The position numbers and the translations under genes were made by a program. DNA of 64,000 bases from Bacillota bacterium. GTDB lineage: Bacteria > Bacillota > Clostridia > Christensenellales > Aristaeellaceae. The DNA is taken from contig JAEWVC010000012.1 of NCBI GenBank assembly GCA_023459275.1, positions 11,161 through 75,160 on the forward strand, in the 5' to 3' direction. Below, in pieces: positions 49,084 through 58,271 of the stretch; positions within the stretch are counted from its first letter, which is position 1, and each line of letters starts with the position of its first letter. The notes below the pieces were generated by a model. That model ran no database searches, had not been told where the DNA came from, and was given only the letters and a program-made list of their open reading frames with translations.

Positions 49084-49947
49084 ATGAACAAAATGTCCAA
49101 AATCTCCAAGACGTTTGTCATAGCATCCCTGTCTTTGAGCTGGCTGCTTACATTGGTGCTGTACATCGCGGGGATTCTGGAGGAATCTGTTCCATATATC
49201 ATGCTGGTCCCATTGGCAGTGGCCTTTTTAACGCGTATCATTTCCCGGGGGATTTCAAAAGAGATATACAGGAACCCCGATGCCAAAGGGTTCATCCCCT
49301 TTTTGAAGGCGTTGATCTTCGCCCTTTTCATGCCTATAGCCATTGTATCCGCATGCGCGTTCCTGGGCGCCTTCCTATATGGGCAATCCGTAAACAAGCA
49401 GTTTGTGGATGGCTTGTATAACGGCAGCTTGATTTTGTTTGTGCTTCAGCAGGCCTTCCTGACACAGAGCGTCTTGTTTGCTTTGGGGGAGGAATATGGT
49501 TGGCGGGCTTTTTTGCTGCCAGAGCTTGCCAAAACATACGGTAAAGTGAGGGCGAGCACTATCGTTGGTATTGTTTGGGCCCTCTATCATATTCCCGTAA
49601 TGGTATTGCTCAATGCGGAAGAGGCGGGCATGTTGCAGGCGCTTGCTCTGGCGCTGATCCAAGGCAGCGCAGCGTTCGTATTTTCGTATCTGTTTTCCTA
49701 TTGCTATTTCCTGTCCAACAGGGTGCTGCCTGCCGTTGCCATGCATAGCCTGTGGAACCTGTATAATCCGCTTATTTTGGGCAGTATCTATAAGGGCAGC
49801 GCAGGCTTGGTGCTCCATAAGGGCCCCATTTACATGACCAATGGGGAGGGCATCTTGGGTATCGTTTTTGCGGGGATCGCCGCCGCCGTTCTCATAAGCG
49901 CCATGCGGAAGGGCGCTTCCAAAAAGGCCGCGGCACCCGTGGCGTAA
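49084..49947 (+). CDS. CPBP-family intramembrane metalloprotease
   Basis: 287 aa, about eight membrane helices, ATG after AAAAAGGGAGCGGAA. The three catalytic motifs are FALGEEYGWRAFLLP (EExxxR), GIVWALYHIPVM (FxxxH type) and AVAMHSLWNLYN (HxxxN). These place it in the Abi/CPBP (Rce1-like) family that cleaves or matures membrane-associated peptides, often for bacteriocin immunity. It is monocistronic with its own promoter; no bacteriocin genes nearby. Confidence 0.88.
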   Translation: MNKMSKISKTFVIASLSLSWLLTLVLYIAGILEESVPYIMLVPLAVAFLTRIISRGISKEIYRNPDAKGFIPFLKALIFALFMPIAIVSACAFLGAFLYGQSVNKQFVDGLYNGSLILFVLQQAFLTQSVLFALGEEYGWRAFLLPELAKTYGKVRASTIVGIVWALYHIPVMVLLNAEEAGMLQALALALIQGSAAFVFSYLFSYCYFLSNRVLPAVAMHSLWNLYNPLILGSIYKGSAGLVLHKGPIYMTNGEGILGIVFAGIAAAVLISAMRKGASKKAAAPVA

Positions 49948-49969
49948 CGGGGCGGGAAAGCGCCGGACC

Positions 49970-49998
49970 GGGCCAGCGGCGGCCCAAATGGGTTTTTT
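49970..49998 (+). terminator. Possible terminator after the CPBP gene
   Basis: GGGCC-AGCGGC-GGCCC hairpin, then AAATGGGTTTTTT. The T run is displaced by seven bases, so it is a weak candidate. The rest of 49999-50210 shows nothing I can support. Confidence 0.4.
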
Positions 49999-50210
49999 GA
50001 TGAATTTGCTTTTTGTTGATGTACTTGGGGGTATTAGGGCCATGGCGACGGTGGTACTGTCCCTGATTCTGCTGCCACCAGGGGCCTGCCGCTTCAAAGT
50101 CCTCAAAAGCAGCAAAAAAATATGCGGTTACATTGCTTCTATGGGATCATACCGGCACATGGGAATATAGATCGGTATGCAAATGAGGGGCCCGGCGGCA
50201 AAATGATTTT

Positions 50211-51299
50211 TTATTGCTTCGATGCGTCCAGGTATTCTTCCAGGCACCAGCCGTTGTCCCGCATGATGGTGCTGTGGGGAAGCCCCACATACCGGATATG
50301 CCAGGGCTCCGCCAGGTAGCCTGTGATGTCCTGCTTATCCTCTTCATAACGGATGATGAAGCCATAGTCCCAGCAATGGGCGCTGAGCCACAATGCCTGC
50401 TGCGTATCTTTGAAATAGGTTCCGGGCACGGTAATGTCAAAGGCAAGGCCCGTATGGTGCTCACTGGTGCCGGGATCGGCCACGGTGAGCCGGGTGGCGG
50501 AGACGGCGCTTTCGCGGCTTCTGCCGTCTTTCAAATACTCGTTTACCTTTGCGTCAAAAAGCTGCTGCTGATATTTTACGGAGCGGTATCCCGCGCTTAC
50601 CTGCCAGACGGTGATCCCGTCCTGATGGGCGGCCCGGAGCATGGTGATGAGCGCGTCCACGGCCTCCTTTTCCCCTTGGATATCGCTGCCCTTGATAGTA
50701 ACAAGGTCGCTGGGGCACTCTTTGCGAAGATACACAAGCTGTTTTGTTTTGTAATCCTCCGGAATCGGGTTGCTCTTGTTCACCAGGATGGGCGTCTGGG
50801 ACGCGAAGGACGCGCCGGGCGCAGGCGTTGGCGTAGGTGCCGGCGTGGGGGTGATCACAATGCGCTGCGCCCTATCGGAATAGAGAAGTTCTTTGGTGAT
50901 GGTTCCCGCGATGCCGTCCGCGTCAAGCCCGTGCTGGCTTTGGAACAGGATCACCGCGTTTTTCGTTCCGTTGCCGAATTGGCCGTCCACCTCGCCCTGA
51001 TAGTATCCCAGCTCCTTCAGGCGCGTCTGCAGCTTTGCAACCTCATCGCCCTTAGCGCCGTTTTTCAAGAGCTGTTCCGTGGGCGTGGGGGTGGGCAGAC
51101 TAGGGTCGGGCGTCGTAAGCAGGATGCTTCCTGCGGAAGGGGCTGGAGTTGGTGTCAGGCGCATTTCCTCCGCCGTGCGTGAGGAGAGGTCCAGCACCCG
51201 GCCGCTTAGCCAGCCCACCGCGGTTAGCAGGATACCTAAAGCCACAAGGCCCAGGATGGTGGGGATATTCCGCTTTCTTCTGCGTTTTGCGCTGCGCAT
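50211..51299 (-). CDS. VanY-type D-Ala-D-Ala carboxypeptidase with peptidoglycan-binding domain
   Basis: 362 aa; start ATG 51299 with AAGGAGGCAG upstream. N-terminal basic cytosolic tail and one membrane anchor, Pro/Thr-rich linkers, then a PG_binding_1 domain (GDEVAKLQTRLKELGYYQGE, FGNGTKNAVILFQ). The catalytic VanY domain is VWQVSAGYRSVKYQQQLFDA, GTSEHHTGLAFDI with zinc ligands SxHxxGxAxD, and EPWHIRYVG. It trims peptidoglycan stem peptides at the cell surface. No vancomycin-resistance genes nearby, so ordinary wall or spore-cortex remodelling is likely. Confidence 0.9.
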   Translation of the reverse strand: MRSAKRRRKRNIPTILGLVALGILLTAVGWLSGRVLDLSSRTAEEMRLTPTPAPSAGSILLTTPDPSLPTPTPTEQLLKNGAKGDEVAKLQTRLKELGYYQGEVDGQFGNGTKNAVILFQSQHGLDADGIAGTITKELLYSDRAQRIVITPTPAPTPTPAPGASFASQTPILVNKSNPIPEDYKTKQLVYLRKECPSDLVTIKGSDIQGEKEAVDALITMLRAAHQDGITVWQVSAGYRSVKYQQQLFDAKVNEYLKDGRSRESAVSATRLTVADPGTSEHHTGLAFDITVPGTYFKDTQQALWLSAHCWDYGFIIRYEEDKQDITGYLAEPWHIRYVGLPHSTIMRDNGWCLEEYLDASKQ

Positions 51300-51497
51300 G
51301 CTGCCTCCTTCAAACCATGGGCCCAGTATACCATGATACGACGTTCGAAACAAGGCGAACCATCCCGCGGCAGCCTTCTATTGTGATAAGGGGATGCCAT
51401 GCCGGACGATACTATGGGGCAGATGCTCGATTATGCAGGAGTTGGTTCGCCGGCGTCGAATCATATTCCTTTAAGGAAAAATGCGGGAGGTGCGCCT

Positions 51498-52970
51498 ATG
51501 CGCGACATGCTGCTGATCGTGAGCTTTGATGAGGCGAATAGCCGCTCTGTGGCGCGCAAGCTTCGCGCGGAACGGGTGTATTGCAAGATTGTCCCCGCAG
51601 ACATCACGGTGGAGGAAGTGAAGGCCCAGGAGGCCATGGGGCTGGTGCTGGCGGGATCGTCCAAGGGGACCATGAGCCTGCCGGGCTTTGATAAAGGCCT
51701 GCTGGATTTGAAGCTGCCGGTGCTGGCGCTGGGGGACGCGGCCGCCATGCTGTGTGCCCTGCTGGGCGGCCAGGCATCGGATGGCTTTCTGCCGCAAAGC
51801 GCCGCGCCCGTTACTTATCAGACGGAGATGGGCCTGTTTACGGATGTGGCCGAGGGCGAGCGGATGATGACCTGCGTGCGCCCTCTGCTCCTTCCCGAGG
51901 GGCTTACGCCGGCAGCCTATACGGGGGAAGCGGTGATCGGCTTTGCGGATTTGGAGCAGTCTTTGTACGGGCTGCAGTTTCAGGTGGAGCAGAACGATCC
52001 GGACGGCATCCTCATCCTGTCCAATTTCGCCCTCAAGGTATGCGGCCTGACCCCCTGGTGGGACAACGAGGCCTTCATTCAGCGCGCCGTGGAGGAGATT
52101 CGACGCGTGGCGGGGGACGGTACGGTGCTGTGCGCCGTCTCCGGCGGCGTGGACAGCGGCGTTTGCGCGCTGCTGGGCCACCGGGCCGTGGGCGCGCGCC
52201 TGAAGTGCATCTTTGTGGATACGGGGCTTTTGCGCAAGGGCGAGGCGGATTTTGTGCTGGGCTATTACAGGGACGGGCTGGGGCTTGACATTGCCCGCGT
52301 GGACGCTTCGGACCGCTTTTTGCGCGAGCTTTCCGGCATTTCGGACCCTGATAAGAAAAATCAAACCGTGCTGCGCCTTTTGCAGGAGGAACTCATAGCG
52401 CAGACGGACCAAACTGCAAACGCCACGGTTCTTTTGCAGGGCACCAATTACTCCGATATCCCCGTGTGCGACGCCCGGGAATCGCCTTTGTCCCTTGCGC
52501 TGCGCGCAAGCGGCATCGCGCTGGCGGAGCCCGTGCGGGAGCTTTTCAAGGATGAGATCCGCCGTGTGGGCGAAGAGATGGGCATGCCCCAGGAGATCTA
52601 TTCCAGGCAGCCGTTTCCCGGCGCCGGCCTTGCGCTGCGCATCCTGGGGGATGTGACCTCCCAGCGCCTGTTCATCTTGCGGGAAGCCGATTTCATTTTT
52701 CAGGACGAGGTGGAGAAAAGCGGGCAGGGAAAACGGCTTTGGCAGTATTTTGCGGTGCTCAGCGATCTGGCGGGCAACGGGATCAATGGCACCGCCGTCT
52801 GCCTTCGGGCAGTGCATTCCGGCGAAAGCTCCATGGGCATGGCTGCCCGGCTGCCCTTTGACCTGCTGGAACGCGCCACCAGCCGTATTTTGAAAACGCT
52901 GCCCCAGGTGGCCCGGGTGGTGTATGACCTGACGCCGAGCTTCTATTATTCCGGGATCGAATGGCAATAA
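51498..52970 (+). CDS. GMP synthase paralogue with a dead glutaminase domain
   Basis: 490 aa from ATG after GGGAGGTGCGCCT. The ATP-pyrophosphatase part is complete: VLCAVSGGVDSGVCALLGHR, FVDTGLLRKGEAD, GTNYSDIP. The C-terminal dimer domain ends RVVYDLTPSFYYSGIEWQ. The N-terminal class I amidotransferase domain lacks the catalytic triad: the GxCxG elbow reads LALGDAAAMLC without the nucleophile, and the FHPE motif is FQVEQN. It therefore cannot use glutamine and would depend on free ammonia or another role. SKPPATIEWE-type substrate loop is also changed. Stand-alone with the dipeptidase gene behind it. Confidence 0.85.
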   Translation: MRDMLLIVSFDEANSRSVARKLRAERVYCKIVPADITVEEVKAQEAMGLVLAGSSKGTMSLPGFDKGLLDLKLPVLALGDAAAMLCALLGGQASDGFLPQSAAPVTYQTEMGLFTDVAEGERMMTCVRPLLLPEGLTPAAYTGEAVIGFADLEQSLYGLQFQVEQNDPDGILILSNFALKVCGLTPWWDNEAFIQRAVEEIRRVAGDGTVLCAVSGGVDSGVCALLGHRAVGARLKCIFVDTGLLRKGEADFVLGYYRDGLGLDIARVDASDRFLRELSGISDPDKKNQTVLRLLQEELIAQTDQTANATVLLQGTNYSDIPVCDARESPLSLALRASGIALAEPVRELFKDEIRRVGEEMGMPQEIYSRQPFPGAGLALRILGDVTSQRLFILREADFIFQDEVEKSGQGKRLWQYFAVLSDLAGNGINGTAVCLRAVHSGESSMGMAARLPFDLLERATSRILKTLPQVARVVYDLTPSFYYSGIEWQ

Positions 52971-52988
52971 AATACGGGAGGATGCAGT

Positions 52989-53885
52989 ATGTTTATCTGT
53001 GATACCCATGCGGATACCCTTTATGAGGTAGGTTATAAGAAAAACAGCAATCCCGACATCACGCTGGAGCGGGCAAAAAAGGGCGGCGTCGCGCTGCAGG
53101 TGATGGCGCTGTGGACTGGGCCCAAGGGCAAGGCCGGGGATGTGCAGGGCATCATCGCCGCGGAGCTTGCGGGGCTTGAGGCGCTGAAAGCCCAGGGCTT
53201 TAAGCAGATAGACGACCCCCAAAAGGCCGTGGAGGGAGAAGTGTCCATCCTCCTTTCCGTAGAGGGAGGAGAGGTGTTTGAAAGCGGTATCGAAACCGTG
53301 GCGGATTTTTGGCAAAAAGGTGTGCGCATTGCCGGCATCACCTGGAACCATGAAAATGATCTGGGCCATCCCGCCAAGGGCGGCAGCCAGGAGGGCCTGA
53401 CGCCCTACGGGCTGAAGGTGGTCAAGGAAATGCAGCGGCTGAAAATTGCCGTGGACGTATCCCATTTGAACGAACGCGGCTTTTATGACATCTTTCAAAA
53501 AACGGGCGTGCCCCCTATGGCCTCCCATAGCTGCTGTTCCGCGTTGCGGCCCTATTTCCGCAACCTGACGGATGAGCAGCTCCGCCTTTTGATCCGGGAA
53601 GGCGGCTATGTTGGCGTCAACTTCTACGGCGAATTTTTGGCGGAGAGCAACGCTACCGTGGAAACCCTGGCCGACCATGTGGATTATATCTGTCAGCTTG
53701 GCGGGGGAAAGCAGGTGGGCTTCGGCTCCGACTTCGACGGCATAGACATCTATCCCGTGGGGCTGCGCCACCCCGGCGAATTCCCCAACCTGATTTCCGT
53801 GTTCCGCCGCCGGGGCTACAGCGAGGAAGACATTGCGCTGATCGCCGGGAAGAACCTGCTCTCCTATTTTGAGCGGATCGCCTAG
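52989..53885 (+). CDS. Membrane-dipeptidase family (M19) zinc dipeptidase
   Basis: 298 aa after GGGAGGATGCAGT. CDTHADTLYE supplies the HxD metal ligands. GEVSILLSVEGGE gives the bridging Glu. AVDVSHLNERGFYDI and ASHSCCSALRPYFRNLTDEQ add the His ligands, and GFGSDFDGID completes the TIM-barrel site. No signal peptide, unlike mammalian enzymes, so cytosolic. It hydrolyses dipeptides including D-containing ones. It follows the GMP-synthase-like gene by 18 bases and is closed by a terminator. Confidence 0.92.
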   Translation: MFICDTHADTLYEVGYKKNSNPDITLERAKKGGVALQVMALWTGPKGKAGDVQGIIAAELAGLEALKAQGFKQIDDPQKAVEGEVSILLSVEGGEVFESGIETVADFWQKGVRIAGITWNHENDLGHPAKGGSQEGLTPYGLKVVKEMQRLKIAVDVSHLNERGFYDIFQKTGVPPMASHSCCSALRPYFRNLTDEQLRLLIREGGYVGVNFYGEFLAESNATVETLADHVDYICQLGGGKQVGFGSDFDGIDIYPVGLRHPGEFPNLISVFRRRGYSEEDIALIAGKNLLSYFERIA

Positions 53886-53915
53886 AACGGTTTCCCGCGC
53901 GCATAAGAGAAAGAA

Positions 53916-53957
53916 AAAGCCTTCAAACTATCCAGCGATGTTTGAAGGCTTTCTTTT
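53916..53957 (+). terminator. Intrinsic terminator after the dipeptidase
   Basis: AAAGCCTTCAAAC and GTTTGAAGGCTTT form a 13-bp stem followed by CTTTTT. Confidence 0.9.
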
Positions 53958-54026
53958 TAGCTGAAAAATGATGCGTTTGTGGAGTTTCCTTTTTTGCCAT
54001 CAGCAAAAGCTTTGGAGGGCGGTCGT

Positions 54027-54686
54027 ATGATCCGGCTGAACCATGTGACAAAGACGTACTCCTTCGGCGGGGTACAGGTGGAGGCGCTCAAGGATGTGAG
54101 CCTGAACATCTGCGCCCAGGAATACGTGTCCATCATGGGGCCCAGCGGCTCGGGAAAATCCACGCTGATGCACATCATCGGCTGCCTGGATTCACCCACC
54201 TCGGGCACGTACCTGCTGGACGGGCAGGATGTGTCCGGGCTTTGCGCCAAAGAGCTGGCGGCCATCCGCGGCTTCCAGATCGGTTTCGTGTTCCAGGGCT
54301 TTCATTTGCTGCCAAGGCTTACCGCGCTGGAGAACGTTGCGCTGCCGCTGCTGCTTTCCGGTACGCCGCAAAGGGAGCGGGAGGAGCGGGCGGCGGATTT
54401 GCTTCGCGCGGTGGGGCTAGGCCAGCGCGCCGGGCACAAGCCGTCCCAGCTCTCCGGAGGCCAGCAGCAGCGGGTGGCCATTGCCAGGGCGCTGATCCGC
54501 AGCCCCAAGGTCATCCTGGCGGATGAACCCACCGGCAGCCTGGATGGGCAGGCCGCCGGGGAGGTGCTTTCCCTGCTGGACGGGCTTCATCAAAAGGGGC
54601 ATACCGTGGTGCTCATCACCCACGACGGCGCCGTGGCGTCAAGAGCCCGCCGCCAGCTGCACGTGCTTTCGGGGGAAGTGCATTGA
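54027..54686 (+). CDS. MacB/LolD-type ABC transporter ATPase
   Basis: 219 aa from ATG after TTTGGAGGGCGGTCGT. Walker [14 protein letters not shown]-loop [12 protein letters not shown], signature [15 protein letters not shown], Walker [14 protein letters not shown]-loop [11 protein letters not shown]. This subfamily partners with MacB/FtsX permeases. No permease gene adjoins; the closest candidate is the MacB-like protein encoded at 47579-48787, about 5 kb upstream. It may have been separated from it by rearrangement, or serve another transporter. Confidence 0.88.
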   Translation: MIRLNHVTKTYSFGGVQVEALKDVSLNICAQEYVSIMGPSGSGKSTLMHIIGCLDSPTSGTYLLDGQDVSGLCAKELAAIRGFQIGFVFQGFHLLPRLTALENVALPLLLSGTPQREREERAADLLRAVGLGQRAGHKPSQLSGGQQQRVAIARALIRSPKVILADEPTGSLDGQAAGEVLSLLDGLHQKGHTVVLITHDGAVASRARRQLHVLSGEVH

Positions 54687-54849
54687 GGGCTGGGAAAATG
54701 AGCAAGGAGGGGGCTTTTTTGAAAAACGCCATGTAATGCCTGTGGGCCGGCACGCCCACCTTAGCATACAGCATTTTGGAAAATTGCACGCCTTTTGCAT
54801 TCCCGCCCTGCCCATGCTACAATACCCCTGTTGAAAGGGGGAGGAGAGG

Positions 54850-56016
54850 ATGGACACCATGCAGGCCTATCTGCACATCCCCTTCTGTAAACGGAAGTGC
54901 GCCTACTGCGACTTCGCCTCCCGTGCCGGATGCGATGCGTTGATGGCTCCCTACGCCGGAGCCGTCCGGCGTGAGATCGCGCTGCGGGTGGCGGAGTATG
55001 GGCGCGTATCCCTGGACACCGTATACATCGGCGGCGGGACGCCCTCCATTTTTCCTCCGGAACTTTTAAAGGATATACTGAACAGCCTTTTTGAGGCGTT
55101 TCCCCCAAAATCCGGGGCGGAAATCACCTGCGAAGCCAATCCCGGCACCCTTAACGAGGCGTTTTTGAGGATGCTTAGGGAACAGGGCGTCACCCGCCTT
55201 TCCCTGGGTGCCCAGGCCGGGCAGGAGCGCCTGCTTAAGGCCCTTGGACGCATCCATGCCTGGGAGGAGGTGGAAGCCTCCGTCCGCCTGGCGCGCCGGG
55301 CGGGGTTTGCAAATATCAATCTGGATCTCATGTTCGGCCTGCCAGGCCAGACAAGGGAGGACTGGCGGGAAACGCTGAAAATGGCTCTTGCGCTCCGCCC
55401 CCAGCACCTGTCCTGTTACGGGCTGATCCTGGAGGAAGGAACGCCGCTGTATGACCGGGCCGCTTCAGGGACCCTCTCCCTGCCGGAGGAAGCGGAGGAG
55501 CGGGCCATGTACGAGAACGCCCGCAGCCTTTGCGCGCAGGCAGGGCTTTCACAGTATGAAATATCGAATTTCGCGCTGCCCGGCCGGGAATGCCGCCACA
55601 ATCTGGGCTACTGGCAGGGGGCGCATTATCTTGGCTTTGGCGCGGCGGCCCACAGCCGCATGCCGGTGCCGCAGGGCCGTGCCGGTACCGCCTATGTCCG
55701 CTTTGGCAATACGCCGGTGCTGGAAACATATCTTGACAGCCTTATGGGCGGCACGCTTCCAGTGGCGGAATATCAGGCCATTTCCTTGCGGGAAGCGGAG
55801 TTTGAAACGCTGATGCTGGGGCTTCGGGTGCTGGAGGGCGTTAGCGGGCAGGATTTTTTGAGCCGCCACGGGCGGACGCTGCGGGAGGCTTTCGGCGGCA
55901 AAATCCACCCCTTGGTGGAAAAAGGGCTGCTAATATATGATGAAAATTCCCTGCGCCTGACCAGGCGGGGGATGGATGTGCAAAACGCCGTTCTTGTGGA
56001 ATTGATGGACGAATAG
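54850..56016 (+). CDS. hemW: HemW-like radical SAM protein
   Basis: 388 aa. The iron-sulfur motif is CKRKCAYCDFASR (CxxxCxxC), followed by DTVYIGGGTPSIFPP, EITCEANPGTLN, LSLGAQAGQERLL and NINLDLMFGLPGQT, all HemW/HemN hallmarks. HemW is a heme chaperone rather than the oxygen-independent coproporphyrinogen oxidase it resembles. HemN-specific residues before the first Cys are missing. The annotated ATG overlaps a strong GGGGGAGGAGAGG site; the in-frame ATG nine bases later may be the true start. Not next to lepA as in many Firmicutes. Confidence 0.88.
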   Translation: MDTMQAYLHIPFCKRKCAYCDFASRAGCDALMAPYAGAVRREIALRVAEYGRVSLDTVYIGGGTPSIFPPELLKDILNSLFEAFPPKSGAEITCEANPGTLNEAFLRMLREQGVTRLSLGAQAGQERLLKALGRIHAWEEVEASVRLARRAGFANINLDLMFGLPGQTREDWRETLKMALALRPQHLSCYGLILEEGTPLYDRAASGTLSLPEEAEERAMYENARSLCAQAGLSQYEISNFALPGRECRHNLGYWQGAHYLGFGAAAHSRMPVPQGRAGTAYVRFGNTPVLETYLDSLMGGTLPVAEYQAISLREAEFETLMLGLRVLEGVSGQDFLSRHGRTLREAFGGKIHPLVEKGLLIYDENSLRLTRRGMDVQNAVLVELMDE

Positions 56017-56106
56017 GGGAAGGATTGTCCCTGCATATCGCATTTGGGTATAGCCTTGTTTTGATCTGCATAGAATTTGGCATTCCCGGTATAAGGAGGC
56101 GGAGGC

Positions 56107-56787
56107 ATGCGCCTTGCAGCCCTTACCTGCCTTGTGCTGGCACTGGTTATCGCGCTGTTTGCATCCGGGGGAAAGATGCAGGCCGAACCCGTGTCGGCGG
56201 CGCCGCAGGAGAAATGGATCCACATTGATCTTGTAAAAAAGGCGCTCACACTGTACGAAGGGACGAAGATTTTGAAGGTGTATGCCATCGCCTCGGGCAC
56301 GGCTAAAACGCCTTCGCCCATTGGCTCCTTCCGGATCACCAGCCGCTTTTCCAGCGAGATGTCCGGGTTTGGCACCAGGTTCTTGGGGCTTAACGTGCCC
56401 TGGGGGCAGTATGGCATCCACGGGACCAACAAGCCGGGCTCCATCGGCACCAACGCGTCCCACGGCTGCATCCGCATGCACGTGAAGTCCGCGGAGGAGC
56501 TGTACCGCCTTACGCCCAACGGCACGAAGGTGATCATCGAGGGCGGCCCCTACGGTCCGCTGGACAGCTATCTGCCCACGCTTGTCCCCGGCAGCCGTTC
56601 AAGCCACGTCCGGGAGGTGCAGCTTAGGCTCAACAGCCTGGGGTATGACTGCGGGAACCCGGACGGCGTATACGGCGCCGCCACCAGCCGGGCGGTGGTG
56701 AAGGCGCGGGAGGCCTTTGGACTCAGCCGGGTGGACAGGGTGGACGGCCCGCTGTATGAGAAGCTGGGGATCGTACTGTTTGAGTAA
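56107..56787 (+). CDS. L,D-transpeptidase with peptidoglycan-binding domain
   Basis: 226 aa after AAGGAGGCGGAGGC. A signal peptide is followed by the YkuD domain: KWIHIDLVKKALTLYEGT, GSFRITSRF, and the catalytic motif YGIHGTNKPGSIGTNASHGCIRMH (HxxN...SHGCIR; read in two pieces). A PG_binding_1 repeat (HVREVQLRLNSLGYDCGN) ends the protein. It forms 3-3 crosslinks or modifies wall in the envelope. Location directly upstream of spoIIIA suggests sporulation use. The site lies 57 bases before spoIIIAA. Confidence 0.9.
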   Translation: MRLAALTCLVLALVIALFASGGKMQAEPVSAAPQEKWIHIDLVKKALTLYEGTKILKVYAIASGTAKTPSPIGSFRITSRFSSEMSGFGTRFLGLNVPWGQYGIHGTNKPGSIGTNASHGCIRMHVKSAEELYRLTPNGTKVIIEGGPYGPLDSYLPTLVPGSRSSHVREVQLRLNSLGYDCGNPDGVYGAATSRAVVKAREAFGLSRVDRVDGPLYEKLGIVLFE

Positions 56788-56797
56788 AAAATAACCG

Positions 56798-56826
56798 GTA
56801 TAACCATAGCGGAAATTTCATAGGGA
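56798..56826 (+). promoter_or_regulatory. Putative sigma-E promoter of the spoIIIA operon
   Basis: GTATAAC (56798-56804), 14-base spacer, CATAGGGAT (56819-56827), ending 18 bases before the start codon. Spacing and the ATA/CATA cores fit the mother-cell sigma-E pattern known to drive spoIIIA. Confidence 0.5.
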
Positions 56827-56843
56827 TTGGCGGAGGGATGCCC

Positions 56844-57743
56844 ATGGACTGGAAGGAAGCGGCTGCCTGCCTGGGCGCCTGCTTGCCGGAGCGGCTGAAC
56901 CGTGCACTGATGGAATCGGGGCCGCTCAAGGAAATACGGATCCGGGCAAACCAGGCGGTGCGCTTTACGTCGGAGGGAGGCATAGCGGATACGGATTTTA
57001 TCCCCGACGGGGACATGGTGACGGAGATGGCGGAGGCGCTGTGTGAGCACGCGCTGTACGCCAGGGCGGAGGAGATGCGACAGGGGTTTGTTACGCTTCG
57101 GGGCGGGCACCGCATGGGGCTGTGCGGCCGGGTGCTGACCCAGGGAAACCAGGTGCGGGCCCTGCGGGACATCGCGTCCCTGTGCATTAGGATCGCCGGG
57201 GAATATCCCGGCGTGGCGGACGATGTGATGCCCCGCCTGTACGGGGAAGGAATGCTTCAGAGCGTATTGGTGGTGGGTGCGCCGGGGGCGGGAAAGACAA
57301 CGCTTTTGCGGGACATCTGCCGGCAGCTCTCCGACGGGGAAGGCGGCAGGGAGCCGGTGGTATCCTGCCTGATCGATGAGCGGGGGGAACTGGCGGCCTG
57401 CGTCCACGGCGTACCCCAGATGAGGGTGGGAAGGAATACGGATGTGCTGGACGGATGTCCCAAGGCGGCCGGGATGCAATGGCTGCTGCGCTCCATGGCG
57501 CCGGGATGCATGGTGACGGATGAACTGGGCGGTGAGGAGGATGCACTGGCCGTGCTGGAAGCGGTGCGCTGCGGCGTGCCGGTGATGACCAGCGTCCACG
57601 GGCAGAGCCTTTCCCAGGCGCTCAAGCGCCCGGCCCTTTTGAAACTGATGCAGGAGAAGGTGTTTGGTCTGTATGTGCTGCTGGACAGGGGCGCGCCGGG
57701 GCGGATCGCCGGGTTTTTCGGCCCCTGCCTGGAGGCAGTATGA
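56844..57743 (+). CDS. spoIIIAA: Stage III sporulation protein AA (ATPase)
   Basis: 299 aa; start ATG 56844 with GGAGGG seven bases upstream (an ATG six bases earlier is too close). Walker A GAPGAGKTTLLRDICRQLS, Walker B-like VSCLIDERGEL, then GCMVTDELGGEEDALAVLEA. It is a secretion-ATPase-like protein that sits on the mother-cell face of the SpoIIIA-SpoIIQ feeding-tube complex. N-terminal KEIRIRANQAVRF and GRVLTQGNQVRALRDI segments are characteristic. It overlaps spoIIIAB by four bases. Confidence 0.95.
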   Translation: MDWKEAAACLGACLPERLNRALMESGPLKEIRIRANQAVRFTSEGGIADTDFIPDGDMVTEMAEALCEHALYARAEEMRQGFVTLRGGHRMGLCGRVLTQGNQVRALRDIASLCIRIAGEYPGVADDVMPRLYGEGMLQSVLVVGAPGAGKTTLLRDICRQLSDGEGGREPVVSCLIDERGELAACVHGVPQMRVGRNTDVLDGCPKAAGMQWLLRSMAPGCMVTDELGGEEDALAVLEAVRCGVPVMTSVHGQSLSQALKRPALLKLMQEKVFGLYVLLDRGAPGRIAGFFGPCLEAV

Positions 57744-58231
57744 TGCGTCTGGCATGCGCCCTCCTGGCGGCGGTGATTTGCGCTTTGCTGGGGTTTGATG
57801 CCGCCCACAGGCTGAAAAGCCGGGCCGCACGGCTGGCATCCTGGCTGCGGGCGCTGGAGTGGATGGATGTGAAGCTCACGGGCGAGGGGATTCCCCTTCG
57901 GGAAGTGGTCCGCAAGGAGGGGGAGGGAGAGGTTACGCAGCGGCTAAACGCCTTCTCCATGGCCCTTCAGGAAAACCCGCGCTTTTCGGCGGCGCAGGCG
58001 TGGGCGTCTTCGGGCAAGGATCAAAACGCGCCGGAGGATGCGGTGCTTGCACACTGCTTTGCCTCCCTGGGTACGGGTACGCTGGAAAAACGCAGGACGG
58101 CGGTCACGCAGGCCATGGAGCAGCTTCGGGTGATACGCAAAGAGGCGGAGGGGAAGGCGGAAAAGGACTGCAGGCTGTATAAAAGCATGGGGCTGCTGGG
58201 CGGCGCGGCGCTGCTGCTTATTCTGTTATAG
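57740..58231 (+). CDS. spoIIIAB: Stage III sporulation protein AB
   Basis: 163 aa. N-terminal membrane helix (LACALLAAVICALLGF), then a helical domain resembling GspF-like fragments: WLRALEWMDVKLTGEGIPLR, FASLGTGTLEKRRTAVTQAM and a C-terminal TM (GLLGGAALLLILL). Part of the SpoIIIA channel in the mother-cell engulfing membrane. Coupled to spoIIIAA by ATGA overlap. Length normal. Confidence 0.92.
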   Translation: MMRLACALLAAVICALLGFDAAHRLKSRAARLASWLRALEWMDVKLTGEGIPLREVVRKEGEGEVTQRLNAFSMALQENPRFSAAQAWASSGKDQNAPEDAVLAHCFASLGTGTLEKRRTAVTQAMEQLRVIRKEAEGKAEKDCRLYKSMGLLGGAALLLILL

Positions 58232-58271
58232 GGGTATGCAAAAACCATCAAAGAGGAAAGGGCAGATCGAA

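Noticed and set aside
50100..50200. Small plus frames before the VanY gene
   Set aside because: They lack ribosome sites and lie in an intergenic space between convergent genes.
51471..53771. 766-codon minus frame opposite the GMP-synthase-like and dipeptidase genes
   Set aside because: Antisense shadow; the plus strand has complete catalytic motifs and ribosome sites.
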